Assembly: GCA_009823505.1 (NCBI GenBank)
Contig: VZQC01011018.1
Span: 20,829-84,828 of the forward strand
Source: Rhizomys pruinosus
Taxonomy: Eukaryota; Chordata; Mammalia; Rodentia; Spalacidae
Length of the DNA stretch: 64,000 nt
Direction: 5' to 3'
The stretch's first letter is position 1. Every line of letters starts with the position of its first letter. A program made the translations under genes and the position numbers. The notes under the pieces are model-generated. The model was not told the origin of the DNA, searched no databases, and saw only the letters and a list, made by a program, of their open reading frames with translations. This document shows positions 33,039-45,789 of the stretch, in pieces.

Positions 33039-33175
33039 CCAGCTCCTGCAGCCTTGGCTTCCAGCTTCCTCCTGATCACTGACTCTGCCCATACACAGGC
33101 AGTCATAGCCAACAGGCAGGCAGGAAGGCGCTGCCACTTCCTACCCTAGAATAAAATTATGTACATCCATAATTA

Positions 33176-34553
33176 TATCTATCTATATATATATATATTC
33201 CATACATATACCAAAATTACAAACTCTGAAAATAAACTCTAAGTTAATTCCAAAACAAGTTTAGAGTGGAACTTTGTTTTCTTTTCTAGTAACTCAGGAG
33301 TCAGGAGAGCTGGGAGGTATGTCCTAGGTATGTGAATGGTCTTGATATTAAGATGATATTTTACAATTATGTGTGAAGTCACAGACAGGAATCAAGGGTT
33401 TCCATTATACTCAGAAGGCTGGTTGAAGCTGGAGGCTTAGAAGCAGAGTCTTCCAGAGCAGAGACAGTATGAGGACTGTGCTGAGAAATGGCCCCTGCCT
33501 GCTGCTGCCCTCTCTTCCTTCTCACTCTGGCAGAGGGAGGCAGAAGGCAAAAATCACAGTAAATCTATGAAGTCCCATCCGGGTCTGAACCCCAACTCTG
33601 CTGAGCACAGCCTCCCTGACAGGCAACTATGGCAGGTGAAGGTGGCGGGGAAGCTCATTTTGAGTGAAGATCACATGGCTGAGAACGGCTTCTGGTTCTG
33701 CTACCCTGGGAAGAAATTGTGCTTCAGACAACTGAATGGGTTTCTCCAAAACCTCCCATTCTCTCTCAGGCCCTTGGAGGCCTGCAGGGAATCACACACC
33801 TCCTTGAGCACCGAACTTACCATCAGGCAGCACTGAGGCACTGGGGAAGCCAGGAACTCACATGGGACACCACCCACCCAACCCGGAGCTGGTGCCAGTC
33901 AAAGGGGTTTGTAGGCTTTGATTTAAAAATAACTAAACAAAATTGATCTACATTGTATCTCAATGGACTCAGATAATTCTTACCAAAATTTTTGTCATGT
34001 GCTTAAATACCACTGGAACAATTCAACTTGATTTAAATATATTCATTCTACCACAAAAATATTTCATACAAACATCTGTTACATACAAACACATTAAAAC
34101 TTGTGAAAAGGGTTTCTACCCCTGTGGTTGTGTGGCTTGAAATAGTTTAATTGCCTTGAATATGTATGCAAACATTTGGCAAAGAAAACTTTAAAATTTA
34201 GGTTTTTTAGAAAAAAAATCCAACTTAAAAACAAAAACCTTCCCAAAACAAAGGTAAAACACACACTCTGATATCAAGACTCCAAATTTCTGAAGGAAAA
34301 AAATTTCAAGTGGAAAAAAAAGAATCTATCAGGGTACCTCAAGTACATGGAAACTGAATATATTTTATGAACCTTTGATCTGGGCAAATAGCTTCACTTG
34401 TTTTGCTAAAATAAAAGATGTCTGGATTCTAAATCACTGCTCCCAAGACAGAGCTTGAGGCAACTATTTGGAAACAAAACCCAAAACTCTTGTCTTGACT
34501 CTCTTAGAAGATTTTAAAACCATTTTGCAGTCAGCAATTTAAATTTTTATTAT
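33176..34553. other. Unassigned sequence after unit A
   Basis: No recognised gene or repeat besides a short TA run near 33185-33200. Short open frames around 33567-33836 have no family resemblance. Confidence 0.35.
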
Positions 34554-34677
34554 TAGCACTTGGGAGGCAGAGGCAGGTGGATCTCTGTGAGTTCAAGGCC
34601 AGCCTGGTCTACAGAGTGAGAGCCAGGACAGCTGGGGCTACAGGGAGACCCTGTCTTGAAAAGACAAAAAAAAATTT
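34554..34677 (+). repeat. 5'-truncated B1 SINE
   Basis: Begins inside B1 at agcacttgggaggcagaggc and runs to an A tail. Confidence 0.9.
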
Positions 34678-36014
34678 ATAATTAAGTGAAAATTAATGAA
34701 GGTGCAACATACTGTCTCAATAAGAAATGTTCATAATGAATGCTTTTTTTGTGGTTCTGGGGATTGAACTACATCACCAGCTTAATCCAATGGTCATAAT
34801 TAAATGTTGTAAATGGTTACATTTGGCCTTGATGTGGCCTTGTTGGATTTTTTTTCTTGAGGGGTTGTGTGGTTGGTGATCAGGAAATAATTTTCCAGTG
34901 TGATGAACTCAAAGGGTGAAGACATTGAACTCTAGTCCCAGACCGATTCAAAGAGTTCTTAAAAAAAATGTCTTTTCTTTTGCTCCTGGAGACCAGGGAT
35001 GAAGCCGGTTAAAGTAAGAACAGGTGCTGCCAACTTAAATCTTCCTCTCCTATCACTTTTAATCTCATCATTCTTTTCTGTCCTAAATTCAATCCTTATG
35101 TTGATGTCCCCTACCCCCACCCACTGGCTGACAGACATTCTCTTATACATTAGTTCCCATTCCTAACTCTAACACAAGATTACAGTTCCGCATAGAAAAG
35201 ATGCTAAGGAGAGGTCGAGTCATGCAGGGTTGGACTGAGAGAGCTCTGAATGAACCCCCTTGAGACCATGGCATCAAGAGTGCACACAGGCTCCATCCAG
35301 CTGCCTGGGAGACAGCATGACGTTATTTCTTTATTCCTCCACACATAGAATTGCAACCATTCCTGCTGTGATTACAATGTTATGAAACAACCAGATCTGT
35401 CTGCTTCCTGTTTCCTCCACAGCAGATGTCGAGTAGAAAGAACACATTCTGAGGCTTTCCCAGTTTGAGTTGAACAAGAAACAAAGCTCAGGCCTTTCTC
35501 AACAGTGAACTGTTTGTGGAACCTTCATGACTGCCTGCACAGTGACTCTCCAGCCCCTTTCCAGCTGCAACCTATGACAAAGCGGGATGTTTTGGAGTGT
35601 GTGGGGAAGAGAGAGAGGGGGTAGGGAGACAGAAAGACCGAGATGGTTGCACACAGTGACTGGCAATGTGTCACACAGAGGGAAAGGCACAAGAGAGGAA
35701 GGGGACTTGGAACATGGAGAAAAAGGAGGAGCCATTGTCTGGGCTGCTGTTCCACACAGTCACCCAGACCTTCACGCACGTGAGGAGAGAAGATGGAGTC
35801 ACATCAGAAGAAACAAGAGCTAGAAGACACAGCATGAGGAGCCAAGGAAGGAAGCCGGAGCTCAGCTTAAGTGTATGGTTCCTCTGTGCTCTCTGAGGGC
35901 CACAGACACATTGCTGGGTTTGAAGCATTATGTCCTTCCTTCAGTATTGAAAGTGAACTGTGGATAGTGGTTCATCATGGTTTATATTCTTAAAAATATC
36001 TAAATTACATTTAT
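34678..36014. other. Unassigned sequence
   Basis: No gene supported. Open frames at 35499-35928 overlap on both strands in a compositionally biased purine/pyrimidine stretch and look accidental. Confidence 0.35.
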
Positions 36015-36172
36015 TGATTTCCTGTTGTGGGGGGTGCATTCCTTGGTGTATGTGGAAGTCAGAGGCAGCTTTCAGGACTGTTCTCTCCTTACACCATGTG
36101 GCCCAGACAAATTCAGGTCTTCAGGCTTGGCAGTAAGCACCATTATCAGATAAGCCATTTTGCTGGGCTCAA
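36015..36172 (-). repeat. B3-like SINE
   Basis: Reversed B3 blocks: gtggaagtcagaggcagctt, caggtcttcaggcttggcag, gataagccattttgctgg. Confidence 0.75.
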
Positions 36173-36446
36173 AAGTTGTTTTTAATTCCCGGGAATGAGA
36201 TATCTAGAGAACCCCTTTACAATAAGCGATTGAACACGTTGCAGTTGAGACTAACTGGGTCCATCCCAGGGATGAAATCAGGTGGGAATTGCACGTTCCT
36301 CCTGCCTCAGCTCTCCACCTGGTTCCACAATCCAGCTCACAGAGCTGCTAAGAGCCATCTTTCTCCTGAAAACAGCCAACTCACTTTGGAATACATTTAC
36401 ATGAAAGCACCTAACAGAATTCAAATCCAGAGGCTTTGCCCTTTCT

Positions 36447-36595
36447 GAACTTAATGACTGGCCCCTTTCTACTCCCCAATTGAGGCTCCCATAACTCTTA
36501 ATCTACTGGAAAGATAACTGAATAGAGTTTTTAGACCAAAACGTACTGGAACAGGCTCAATCCTATTCTGTAGAAAGGGGCCAGTCATTAAGTTC
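36447..36595. repeat. Perfect 26-bp inverted repeat, 97-bp spacer
   Basis: Arms 36447-36472 and 36570-36595 are exact reverse complements (left begins gaacttaatgactggccc). Similarity ends abruptly outside. The 149-bp unit resembles a MITE or fold-back in size, but no clear target duplication is seen (a loose tgccct occurs near both ends). Confidence 0.9.
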
Positions 36596-36619
36596 CTGCC
36601 CTGAGTTCCTATGTTGGGC

Positions 36620-36735
36620 TTCCTCAGTGATGAATTATAATCCAGGAGATGTGAGTTGAATAAACCCTTTCCTCCCCAAGTTGGTTTTGGTCAGAGTGTT
36701 TTCTCACAGCAATGGAGAAGCAAACTATCACAGTG
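36620..36735 (+). repeat. ERVL-MaLR-type LTR 3' fragment
   Basis: Sense-orientation end of the same LTR family as 47406: gagttgaataaaccctttcc (with AATAAA), ccccaagttggttttggtca, cacagcaatggagaagcaaa. Confidence 0.65.
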
Positions 36736-39608
36736 ACCATGTGAGTAATATTAGCTGTTAAGAGGTTTAAGCTACTGCCACCCAAAAGCCTGGGTTATTA
36801 AGTAGGAAAAATCACAAAGGGGAACCTAGAAGCATGCATCTGTATAAAAATTATACTTGGATACATTTTACCTAATTCAGAGTAGCAGGTAGATTTATTT
36901 GTAATTATACTAAAATTATCCTCTGATCTCAAAGTAATATCTCAACATCAATTGAAAGGCTGATGGTCCTGGAAGGAAAAGATTATGAGGCAGTTCCTTC
37001 AGAGCAATGCGCCCAGGCATTGGCTTTTGAGATTTAATAAGGAGGCATGGGCACCCAGTGGTTCTGTGCTGCATTTGACCATTAGGCTGCTTGAGTTCTT
37101 CTCCTATTCCTGTTGCTTTGTGTTACTAATTATTCTGAAAGATCACTCAGTTACTGTGGGGCAAATAAAGAATTCCTGATGTTATGTGATGATTAAATGA
37201 AATAATGTTTATAAAATATTTCAAAATATCCTTTTCACATGTCAGGTATAAGGTATTACAGAACATAATGTGCACCAGGCTTTTGAATCACTTCATTGGT
37301 TTGTTTAAGAAGCACAGTGTCTGAGTACTTTAATAAAATAGGGGGGACAATTTTGAAATGGTAAAATCAATACTGAGTATGGAACACTCAACATTAGCAC
37401 AGATGGGGCTGGGCCTTCTACAGCACAGGCATAGCTGCAGTCCACGTGCCCATGGGCTGAGTGATGCCTAGGGCAGCAGAGGTGGATGAGGCCTGCTCTG
37501 TGTGGAGGAGGAGGAACTGTGTTTACCATGCTAACAGTGTTTCCTCATTTAATACCAAGCTAATAGAGATCTTGTTTGGTTTTCTTTCTAGGTATAACCT
37601 AACCCGTAAGGTCAAATATGTCATCCCACTAATTTCCCTGTGGATGGAGGGATGGATGTGTGGTTACAGACATGTTAGGCCCAGTCATTTTCAGAAATCC
37701 ATTTTCATGGGCTGGCCCATGGAGAACTTCATGGCCACCTTTAGGTAAGACTCAAAGATTTGCCCTGTGTGACATAGGCTGCCTGTGTTAGGACACAGTC
37801 AACCTGACATTATCTAGCACACACAGAAAATATAATGTGTAGACTTTTTCACAGAACATTGTAACAATAAAAATCTGGTTTTAATCTGGTTGTAAATAAT
37901 CTGTAAACTAAATTTCTAACCTACTGTATTGTTACTTTCTTGTGTTTCCCCCAGAGAGGCTAGTACATCAAAATATGTCTAAATGGATCAACAGTGACTA
38001 GTGCTAGATAGAGTCCCTTGGTTGTTGCTCCATGCTGTTTCAGGGAGGCTCCTGATGGGCCTTGTAGCAATAGTGAGGTGGATCTTTAGGTTCTGTGGAA
38101 AAAAGTTGAGAACAAGGCTCTGGCCATTTTCCAATGCTGTGCAAGATCATCAGTAGTTATCTGTGTGTTAACACTATATGCATGTATCTTTTCAGTAATA
38201 TTTAGGAGGCCAATTAGATTTCAAAACTTCCTCTTTCACTCCCAAATAATGTCTGTGGGTTTTCATCCCTCAGCTGCAGTCAACTAGCTTCCCCATTACA
38301 GTCTTCTGCCCATCACTGTAAGCTCGATATTAAAGTGAAGGACCATCAGACCAGTTACCAGGAGGATATTACTTACCCTGCACCCACTTTGACAGCCATG
38401 GCTTTGTATTACTTGGGCCATGAAAGTAGTTTTAAAACCTACTGTGCAAGACTGTAATATCATTTTATTTCCTCTCATGTTTACATTACAGTTCCTCAAA
38501 GGAAGAGAGAATGGCATTCGATCCTTCAAAGGTATTTGCAAGTATTAACTTGCAATAATTGATGACAGTCTGCAATCCAAGAAAATCGTTAGATTGGTGT
38601 TAACTATCTTCTTGGATACAGATTTCCTTGCAACAACTATAGTTTCTCTAATTAGCATGCATTTTTTTTATTTTATGAAGGGCTGTAAGCTGCCTCTTTC
38701 ATCATTTACTCCTCTCCATCAGCACAGGTGTTGTGCTGTGCATACTCAAAGCCACTGCTGCCTTTTGCACTTGAGCCATGCTTTGAGGGCTGGATCTGCT
38801 TCTGAACCCTTAGCCAAGAGCAGCATGCTCTCTTATGTTCCATGCCATGTTTGTCCAAAACAACCTTTCAGTTGTTCAGACACAGAAGTGATGTTGCTGA
38901 AAGAATCAATTTGCCTTTAAAACTTTGGCAGTCTTTATTCATGTGAAAATAAGCTGCTTCATTCTACACTATTTCCTGTTATTTATTCAACTAGACAAAC
39001 TGGAGATGCTCACAGAAGACATCGCATGCTGGAACACAGTATGTGTCCATGAGACAAAAATGACACTGCCAGACACTGACTGAGGGAGCAAGGCACAAGG
39101 GAGTGGAAGGGAACCATGGGAAGTGTGAGGAGGAGGAGGGAAGGGAAGAGGGAGAATGAGAGTAGGGGACTGAAGCTTGGATATTGCTGCTTAGAAAAAT
39201 TCATTATCATGCATTCCTTTATTCTTCATGTATGAAATACACATTCTTATTAATGCAAAACCAGGTATAAGCTGTGCTGGCTACAGTCCTAGTTTGGAAA
39301 AATACTTCATGTATTAATATCCATAAATCAAAGGCAGTGGTTTTAAAGTAATTTTTCCAGGCACGCATTTCTTACTAGAAATAAATTGTTACAATTGTGT
39401 TAAGTGGCATTTTAATAATATAAAATACTTTTCTTTATAGAGAAAAATATGCTTAATGTGCCAGACAACACGATCAATAACATATACTCTCGACAGTATT
39501 CATCTTTGTCCTTAAGTACATATGTATCTCCCAACTATATAACATCCTCTTATGTAACTATACAGTTACCTACTTCTCAAAAGTTAACATTGCATTAAGT
39601 GTTTTCAG
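36736..39608. other. Long unassigned stretch
   Basis: No gene or repeat recognised. Open frames (for example 37461-37748 and 38594-38920) lack recognisable domains or codon bias. Confidence 0.35.
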
Positions 39609-39634
39609 GTGTGTGTGTGTGTGTGTGTGTGTGT
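39609..39634. repeat. (GT)n microsatellite
   Basis: About 13 uninterrupted GT units. Confidence 0.95.
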
Positions 39635-40915
39635 TCTGATTTGCATGTGCATGGTGCTGAGGATAAAACCCAGAGCCACATATGAGATATAAAATTGTGT
39701 GGCCCTAGAGACACACATAGATCCAAGATGGAATTTGACTATTCAGATTCCAATGTTATCAAATACTGCAGTAGTGTCCATTTCCATGGCAGGATCCACA
39801 CCTGTGTCAGGCACTGTACTTACCTGTCAACTCAGATTCACAGTACTGACTGACTTTCCGTATGGTAGAACATCAGGATTTATTTTTGCTGGGGATAGTT
39901 ACACTTTTAGTATGTGTACAAATTATAAATGCTACTGAGGAAAATAAAGCCTTCTAGCACTGAAATTGCATTATGTACAGGAAGCAAGGTGTTGAAGGTG
40001 AAGAAGATATTTAAATATGTTGTGGCACTTTGTTCTGCAGCGAAACTCTCAATTTTATCACATAGTATTGGAAGATAAATAGTAAAACATTTCCTGTCCC
40101 AAAGCAAATCCACAAGGATGCCCTCACAGGTCATCCTGTTCTAGTTGTTAATCCATAGGGACAAGAGCAGACCCCTGTTTAGTGAAGTGTTCTCTAGCCT
40201 CTCCCTGCTCAGTTGCAGCTGGACCACGTGCTTATATTCAGCATTTAAAACCCACTCAGCTGACACCTCCGAAGTTCCATTTGTCTCAGACCCACAATTC
40301 TAATACTATATGTAGCATATTTGGAATTAATCAGTTTAAGTGACTTTATTGACAAAATCTCACTTGGGTCACCTGCAAAGTCACTGCATGGCAGAGTATG
40401 ATTGGCATGTGTAGTCTCTGAGGTCTATCACCACAAACTCCTCTCCTCATATAGTTAAGACCTTTCCATGACAAATGGCATGAGAAGTTTCTAATACACA
40501 ATAAGAAATTTAATAATAAGAATAAAAAAATCTGAAAATGTTCCCAATAGATTTCTTAATGTTTATTAGGAGTATTTTAAGGAGAGATTCCTATTTGTCT
40601 TCTCTAAGTACCTTTTACCAGAAGATCCTTCTCCTATTGCATATGCATCTTATACTGAAAACCCTCTGAATGATAATCATTCTTGTTTATTTATTGTCAT
40701 ATTTATGGCTTTATGAATTTTCCTGCTGGTTGAATGCCAATGGATTGAAGGAAGCCTGGAGACTTGGCAGAGGGCCAGCTCTTGTATGTTTGTGCTTTAA
40801 TGCTAAGGCTTGGATGAAGCCTGAAGCATTTGGCAAAGACCCTGCCCTTGAATGTTTATGCATGGAATGTAAACATAGGAATCATTAGTCATATTGCTGC
40901 TGAAATCCAATCCAA
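39635..40915. other. Unassigned sequence with a block paralogous to 55736-56010
   Basis: 40231-40510 aligns in the same orientation with 55736-56010 (for example tattcagcatttaaaac, ggcatgagaagtttctaata) at visibly lower identity than the two angiogenin units. No gene. Confidence 0.5.
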
Positions 40916-41459
40916 TGTCACTATGTTCCCTGTTTACTTTTATGGCTAGGCCTCCTCAACCTTGGATTCTGTTTTTTTTTTTTTTTTCTAAAGCCTTCCT
41001 TACATTTAGCATGTATACATGGTACAGCTTTCTGTAATTATCCTGGGATAAATTCTGCAAGCTGTGAGAGATAGAAAAGCTTAAGATTAAGAAATAAAAC
41101 TTTGTCAGGCTTCTTTCTTTTTAATTAATTAATTTATTTATTTATTTATTTATTGTATGTGTATGAATGTACTGTCTGCATGCAGGTCTGTGCACCCGTG
41201 TCATGCAATGCCGCGGAGGTCAGAGGGGGGTCTCGGATTCCCCTGGAACTGGAGTTCTCCTGGAATTGGAGTTTCAGACAGTTCTTGGCCACCATGTGGG
41301 TGCTGGGGATTGAACCCAGGTCCTCTGTAAGAGTGGTTGGCGCTCTTAACTGCTAGGCCATCTCTCCAGCCCCTTCAGGCTTCTTTCAAGTGGGTTGTCC
41401 ATCCTTTATCAGAGTGGTGGTCTAGGTCTTGGGAACCTAGAGTTCCACAGAAATGGTGC
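40916..41459 (+). mobile_element. ERV 5' LTR interrupted by a B2 (left edge uncertain)
   Basis: AATAAA at 41093-41098 and a terminal CA at 41458-41459. A lysine-tRNA-like PBS follows four bases later. A B2 lies inside. Without the B2 the LTR would be about 275 bp. The start tgtcac at 40916 is inferred. Confidence 0.5.
41118..41374 (-). repeat. B2 SINE in ERV LTR
   Basis: Full B2 with perfect 13-bp duplication tcaggcttctttc at 41105-41117 and 41375-41387. Confidence 0.95.
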
Positions 41460-41463
41460 ACCA

Positions 41464-41482
41464 AACAGGGACCTGAATGATA
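41464..41482 (+). promoter_or_regulatory. Primer-binding-site-like sequence, tRNA-Lys type
   Basis: tggtgcaccaaacagggac resembles the Lys-type PBS TGGCGCCCGAACAGGGAC, including the AACAGGGAC end, with internal changes and one extra base. Confidence 0.55.
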
Positions 41483-41551
41483 AACTGAATAGACCACCGA
41501 CTCCTGGAGAGTGAGGTAAGCAGCAATGGCACACCAGGTAAGTGAAAATCC

Positions 41552-41760
41552 ATTATTTATTTATGTGAATGAATGTACTGTCTGCATGCAGGTTTGTGGA
41601 CCCGTGTTGTGCAATGCTGCAGAGGTCAGAGAGGGCATCGGATTGCCCTGGAACTGGAGCTAAAGATGGTTCTCAGCTGCCAAGTGCGTGATGGGGATCA
41701 AACCCGGGTCCTCTGCAACAGCAGTCAGCCCTCTTAACAACTAGGCCATCTCTCCATCCC
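41552..41760 (-). repeat. B2 SINE
   Basis: Minus-strand B2 in the ERV leader: atgtactgtctgcatgcagg through catctctccatcccc. Confidence 0.9.
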
Positions 41761-41814
41761 CAATTCATCATTTCTTGAAAGACATAAATGTTAAAGTTTC
41801 ACTCTCTCATTTAG

Positions 41815-44800
41815 AAGCATGTTATCTTTGTGTGGGCGGGCTCCTGAAGTACAAGAGCCCAGAAGTCGCTCCAGACAGGTAGATTTTAGGGTAGATTGAC
41901 TCCTGGGTTGCTGGAAAAGGGTCTCAACTCTAAACCCTTACAGGGGGCAGCTGTCTGGGTGGAGCCGTCCACCTTTACAGCTGGTGCCAGGTGGGTCTGG
42001 TTCAGTGCCTTTGTGTCTTTGTGTGGGTGGGCTTGTGAAGCACAGGAGCCCAGATGTCGCTCCAGACAGGTACCGGGCATACCCCCCCCAACTGGAATTG
42101 GTGAGAGAGTATCCAAGTGGACTTTTTTGGAGAACCTTCAGAACAGGAAGGGAAGAGTGACTTAGACTTCCAATGTCCAATATATAAGCAAAACTGAAAG
42201 CCTGAAACCTAGACATGTCAATACTCCATAAACAAGGAGGAAGAAAGAAAGAAAGAAAGAAAGAAAAAACATCGGAAGGAAGCAGGCAAAACCAGCCACT
42301 AACATAGTGAAAAGACATTTGTGATTTGAATCACAAAAGGGAAACCCACAGGCGAGGTACATGACAAAGGGACAACATGGGAAAGGTGCAGGATAATCCC
42401 GCACCAGGCTCTACCAAAACTGTAGGAGATAGCTACAATGGGAGATCCCCTGGAGGTGACCAAGGAACAGATCTTAGAGGAATAATTGCAGACTTATGCA
42501 GAGAATTAAAGAAAATTTAAAGAGAATTCAGAGAACTAAAGAGAGAGATGAAAAACTCTAAAAAAAAAAAAAAAAAAAAAAAAAAGACTAGAGGGATAAT
42601 CACAAACTTTTGAAAGAACTAAAGGAAGAGGATTGACAAAATCAGAAAGAACTTAGAGGGAGAAAAAACAAACTCCAAAGGAAGTAGAAACACTGAAAAA
42701 GGAAGCCAACACAAAGTAAGGAGCACCAAGAAGAGATTGAGAAGCTCAAAAGAAATGGAAATACTAAAGAAGACACAGGATGAAAAAGGAAAAGAAATCC
42801 AATCAGCAGAGAAGAAAAGGAAAAAGCCTCAGAAGTAGAATGGAGGAAGCAGAACAAAGAATATTCAGATCTGGAAGATAAAGAGCAACTAAAAAGCTCA
42901 AATAAAGATATGAAAAAATTTAAAAATACACAATAGTGGAACAACCAGGAAATAGGGACACTATGAAAAGATCAAACCTCTGATCATAGGATAAGGAAGG
43001 AAAGAATCCCAAAAAAAATTGACTCAGATCTTCAACAATAATAGATGAAAAGTTCCCCAAACTAAAAATAGCCAAGCCCATACAAATCAAGAAGCACATA
43101 GGACTCCAAATAGACATGATCAGAAAGAAACTCCCCACGCCCATTCATAGTTAAAATGCTAGATGCCCAAAACAGACAAAAATTCTGAAGGGTACAAAAA
43201 TAAAACAAGTCACATCAAAGGGAAACCCATCAGAATTACAAACTGACTTCTCAGCGCAAACCATGAAAGCAAGAACATGGAGCAAAGCAATCCCAGTATA
43301 AGGTCTATGGATGCAAACCAGAATTACTTTACCAGCAAAAATGTTGATTATAGTTGAAGGAGATGAGAAATCTTCCATGACTAAACAAGATGATGAATAA
43401 CATGTCTGGAAAACCAACTCCATAAAATCTTGAAGCAATTCAAAGGGAGAAGAGAGGAGCAACAATCCTCAAAACCTAGAAAGAAAACTAATAAAAACAT
43501 AACCGTAGGAGTAGAATCAGAGGCTAAAAGTCCAAATTGATAATAAGGTGAAAGGAAGCAACATCATCTTTCAATTTAACCTTAAATATGAATGGGACGA
43601 ACCCCAATCAAAAGGCATAGACTGGGGAGAATGGATTAGGAAACAAAAACCTGGCCGGGTGTGGTGGCACACACCTTTAATCCTAGCCTTGGAGGCAGAG
43701 GCAGGTGGATTTCTTGTGAGTTTCAAAGCCAGCCTGGGTTTACAGAGTGAGTTCCAGGACAGCTGGGGCTACAGGGAACCCGTCTTCAAAAAGACAAAAA
43801 AAAAAAAAAAAAAAAAAAGCCAAAAGGAAACAAAACCCATCTATATGCTGTCTTACAAGAAACCCATTCAATTTCAAGGACAGGCACCCACTTAAGAGTG
43901 AGGGATGGAGAAAATATTCCAAGAAAATGTGTACCAAAAAGAAAGCAGGTGTTGCTATTCAATATCAGACAAAATAGACGTCAAAGCAAAAAATCAAAAG
44001 AGACAAAGAGGCCATTACATCTTTTAATTTGGATTATTAAATTAAATATAATATATATGCACAAATCTGGTGCACCAAATTTATAAAGAAAATTCTTCAG
44101 GATCTCAAGGCACAGATTAATCCCAGCACACTAAAGTGGGACTTCTATCCCACTAGAGTCCTTTAGACGGATAACATGACAAAGTGTAAACAGAGAGACA
44201 TCCAAACTAAATGATACAATAATCCAAAGGACCTCTATCAAAATATTTCACCCACACAACCAGAGAATACACTTTCAACTCGCACCTCATGGAACATTGT
44301 CCAAAATAGCCATATACTGGGACAAGGGAAAATACCAACAAATACAACAAGATTGAAATAATCTCATGCATTCAATCAGACCACAGTGCAATTATACTCA
44401 ATATCAACACCAGTATAAACCCTACAACCTACAAGAACACATGAGACTAAACACTCCTCAATAAATAATGGGTCAAGGAAGAAATAAAGAAATAAACCAT
44501 TCCTGAACTGAATGACAATGATAAAAAAAAGGAAAAAAAAAAGAAGTCCTAAGAGGGAAGTTTATAGCCAGGTGCCTACACTAAAAAAAAAAAAAAAAAA
44601 AAAAGAAAGAGCACAAGTTAATGATCTAACACTGCAGCTAAAATATCTGAGAGACAACAACAAATGAACCCTTAAACACAGCAGACAGAAGAATAACAAA
44701 AGTCAGAGCAGGAGATCAATGAAATAGAAACACAAGAAAACCATTACAAAAAAGAAATCAAATGAATCCAAAGTTGGTTCTTTGAGAGAATAAAAGGAAG

Positions 44801-44895
44801 ATAGACAGACCTTAGCCCAGTTAACCAAAAGAAAGAAGGGAACAACTCCAACAATAGAATCTGTGATGAAATGGGAAATATCAAATAGCACTAAA
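41815..44895 (+). mobile_element. LINE-1 copy A: 5' UTR monomers, ORF1 remnant, ORF2 start
   Basis: Starts with two ~191-bp 5' UTR monomers (ctttgtgtgggcgggctcc at 41826 and ctttgtgtgggtgggcttg at 42017, both running to cagacaggta). An A-rich ORF1 remnant follows (42400-43470) with the cagcaaaaatgt...agttgaaggag block near its end. ORF2 begins near 43545 with the LNMNGTNPNQKA-like start of the endonuclease and decays to 44895. Many stops and frameshifts; a B1 interrupts it at 43652. The ORF2 reverse transcriptase is absent. Confidence 0.85.
43652..43818 (+). repeat. B1 SINE inside L1 copy A
   Basis: Full B1 with A tail. Duplicated ggaaacaaaa-cc flanks mark the insertion into ORF2. Confidence 0.9.
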
Positions 44896-45789
44896 TCTGC
44901 TCTGCCTCCTCCTTGTGAATACTTCCTTGCTTCTTTTCCAGTTTTCTTTAACCACCCACAGCAAGGTATTAATTCCTGGAATCATTGGGGTTGATGTTGA
45001 CCAATTTCAAAATGGCATGTACCCTTTATGGAGCAACTTCTTTTTTTTTTCCATGAGTTTGTGATATCCTTTTTATTTTGTTCTCATTTTTTTTTTTAAT
45101 AAATAATTAATAGCAATGATACAAGCATCCTTTTTCATGTAAAAGCAATTTGCAAGTAGCTATGCCAAGCAGCTTATACAGCCCAAGGTCCCCATTGTCC
45201 AGATGGAGGGCTTATGTGTGTACGAGCATGTTGATCAAATAACGACTCCAGTCTATATTGCTGTTAGTTTTACAATTCACCCCAATTGCAGCCCTTACAT
45301 TCTACAATGCCCCTCTCTGCAGATTGTTCCCTAGAGTTTAGAAAGGGCCAAGTGGGCGAGAAGCAAAACAGTCTACTTCTCTCTGGAGATGTTGTTTGGG
45401 ATCTGATAGTCAGCAGCATGAGAACGCCATGGTGAATTCAGATTGACTTCTATAATACAGAAAGTTCTTGGCATGTTTGGGTTAATACTGTACAAGCAGA
45501 TGTGATACCAGTAGGAGGGAATGTCCTTGCAGGCTAGGCAATAGTCCTTGAGGCTGTCTTTGGTATGTAAAACAAAGTTTATCTGTACCTTAGAAACTGT
45601 CCTTGAAATGTAAACACAGTTTAACTGTACCTTTACCACATGTGAAATTTGCAGAAAAGACCTTTTTATCTTGCTTTTATAAAAGGCCTTGGAAAATAAA
45701 CTTCAGTGCTCCAGTATTAACTGGTCACCTCTCCCAGCTCTATCCCTTGTGTGTGTGTGTGTGTGGTGTGTGTTGTGACACGTGTAGGT
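44896..45789. other. Unassigned sequence with a (TG)n run
   Basis: No gene is assigned. A minus-strand open frame at 45373-45639 (88 codons) is protein-like but unrecognised (see findings). The TG run is at about 45751-45775. Confidence 0.35.

Larger units (their letters stand above)
25990..33175. repeat. Segmental duplication, unit A (contains angiogenin A)
   Basis: Aligns colinearly with 56820-64000 in the same orientation, with small indels and a few percent divergence by eye. The left break lies at tgctag/gaaaagat: here it joins the processed-pseudogene flank, in unit B it joins a truncated B1. Homology runs past 33150 (ccctagaataaaat). Confidence 0.95.

Noticed and set aside
35499..35928. 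Overlapping frames on both strands
   Set aside because: Purine/pyrimidine-biased sequence opens several frames at once; no domain seen.
42642..43465. Minus-strand frames rich in Phe/Leu/Ser
   Set aside because: Antisense shadows of the A-rich L1 ORF1 remnant.
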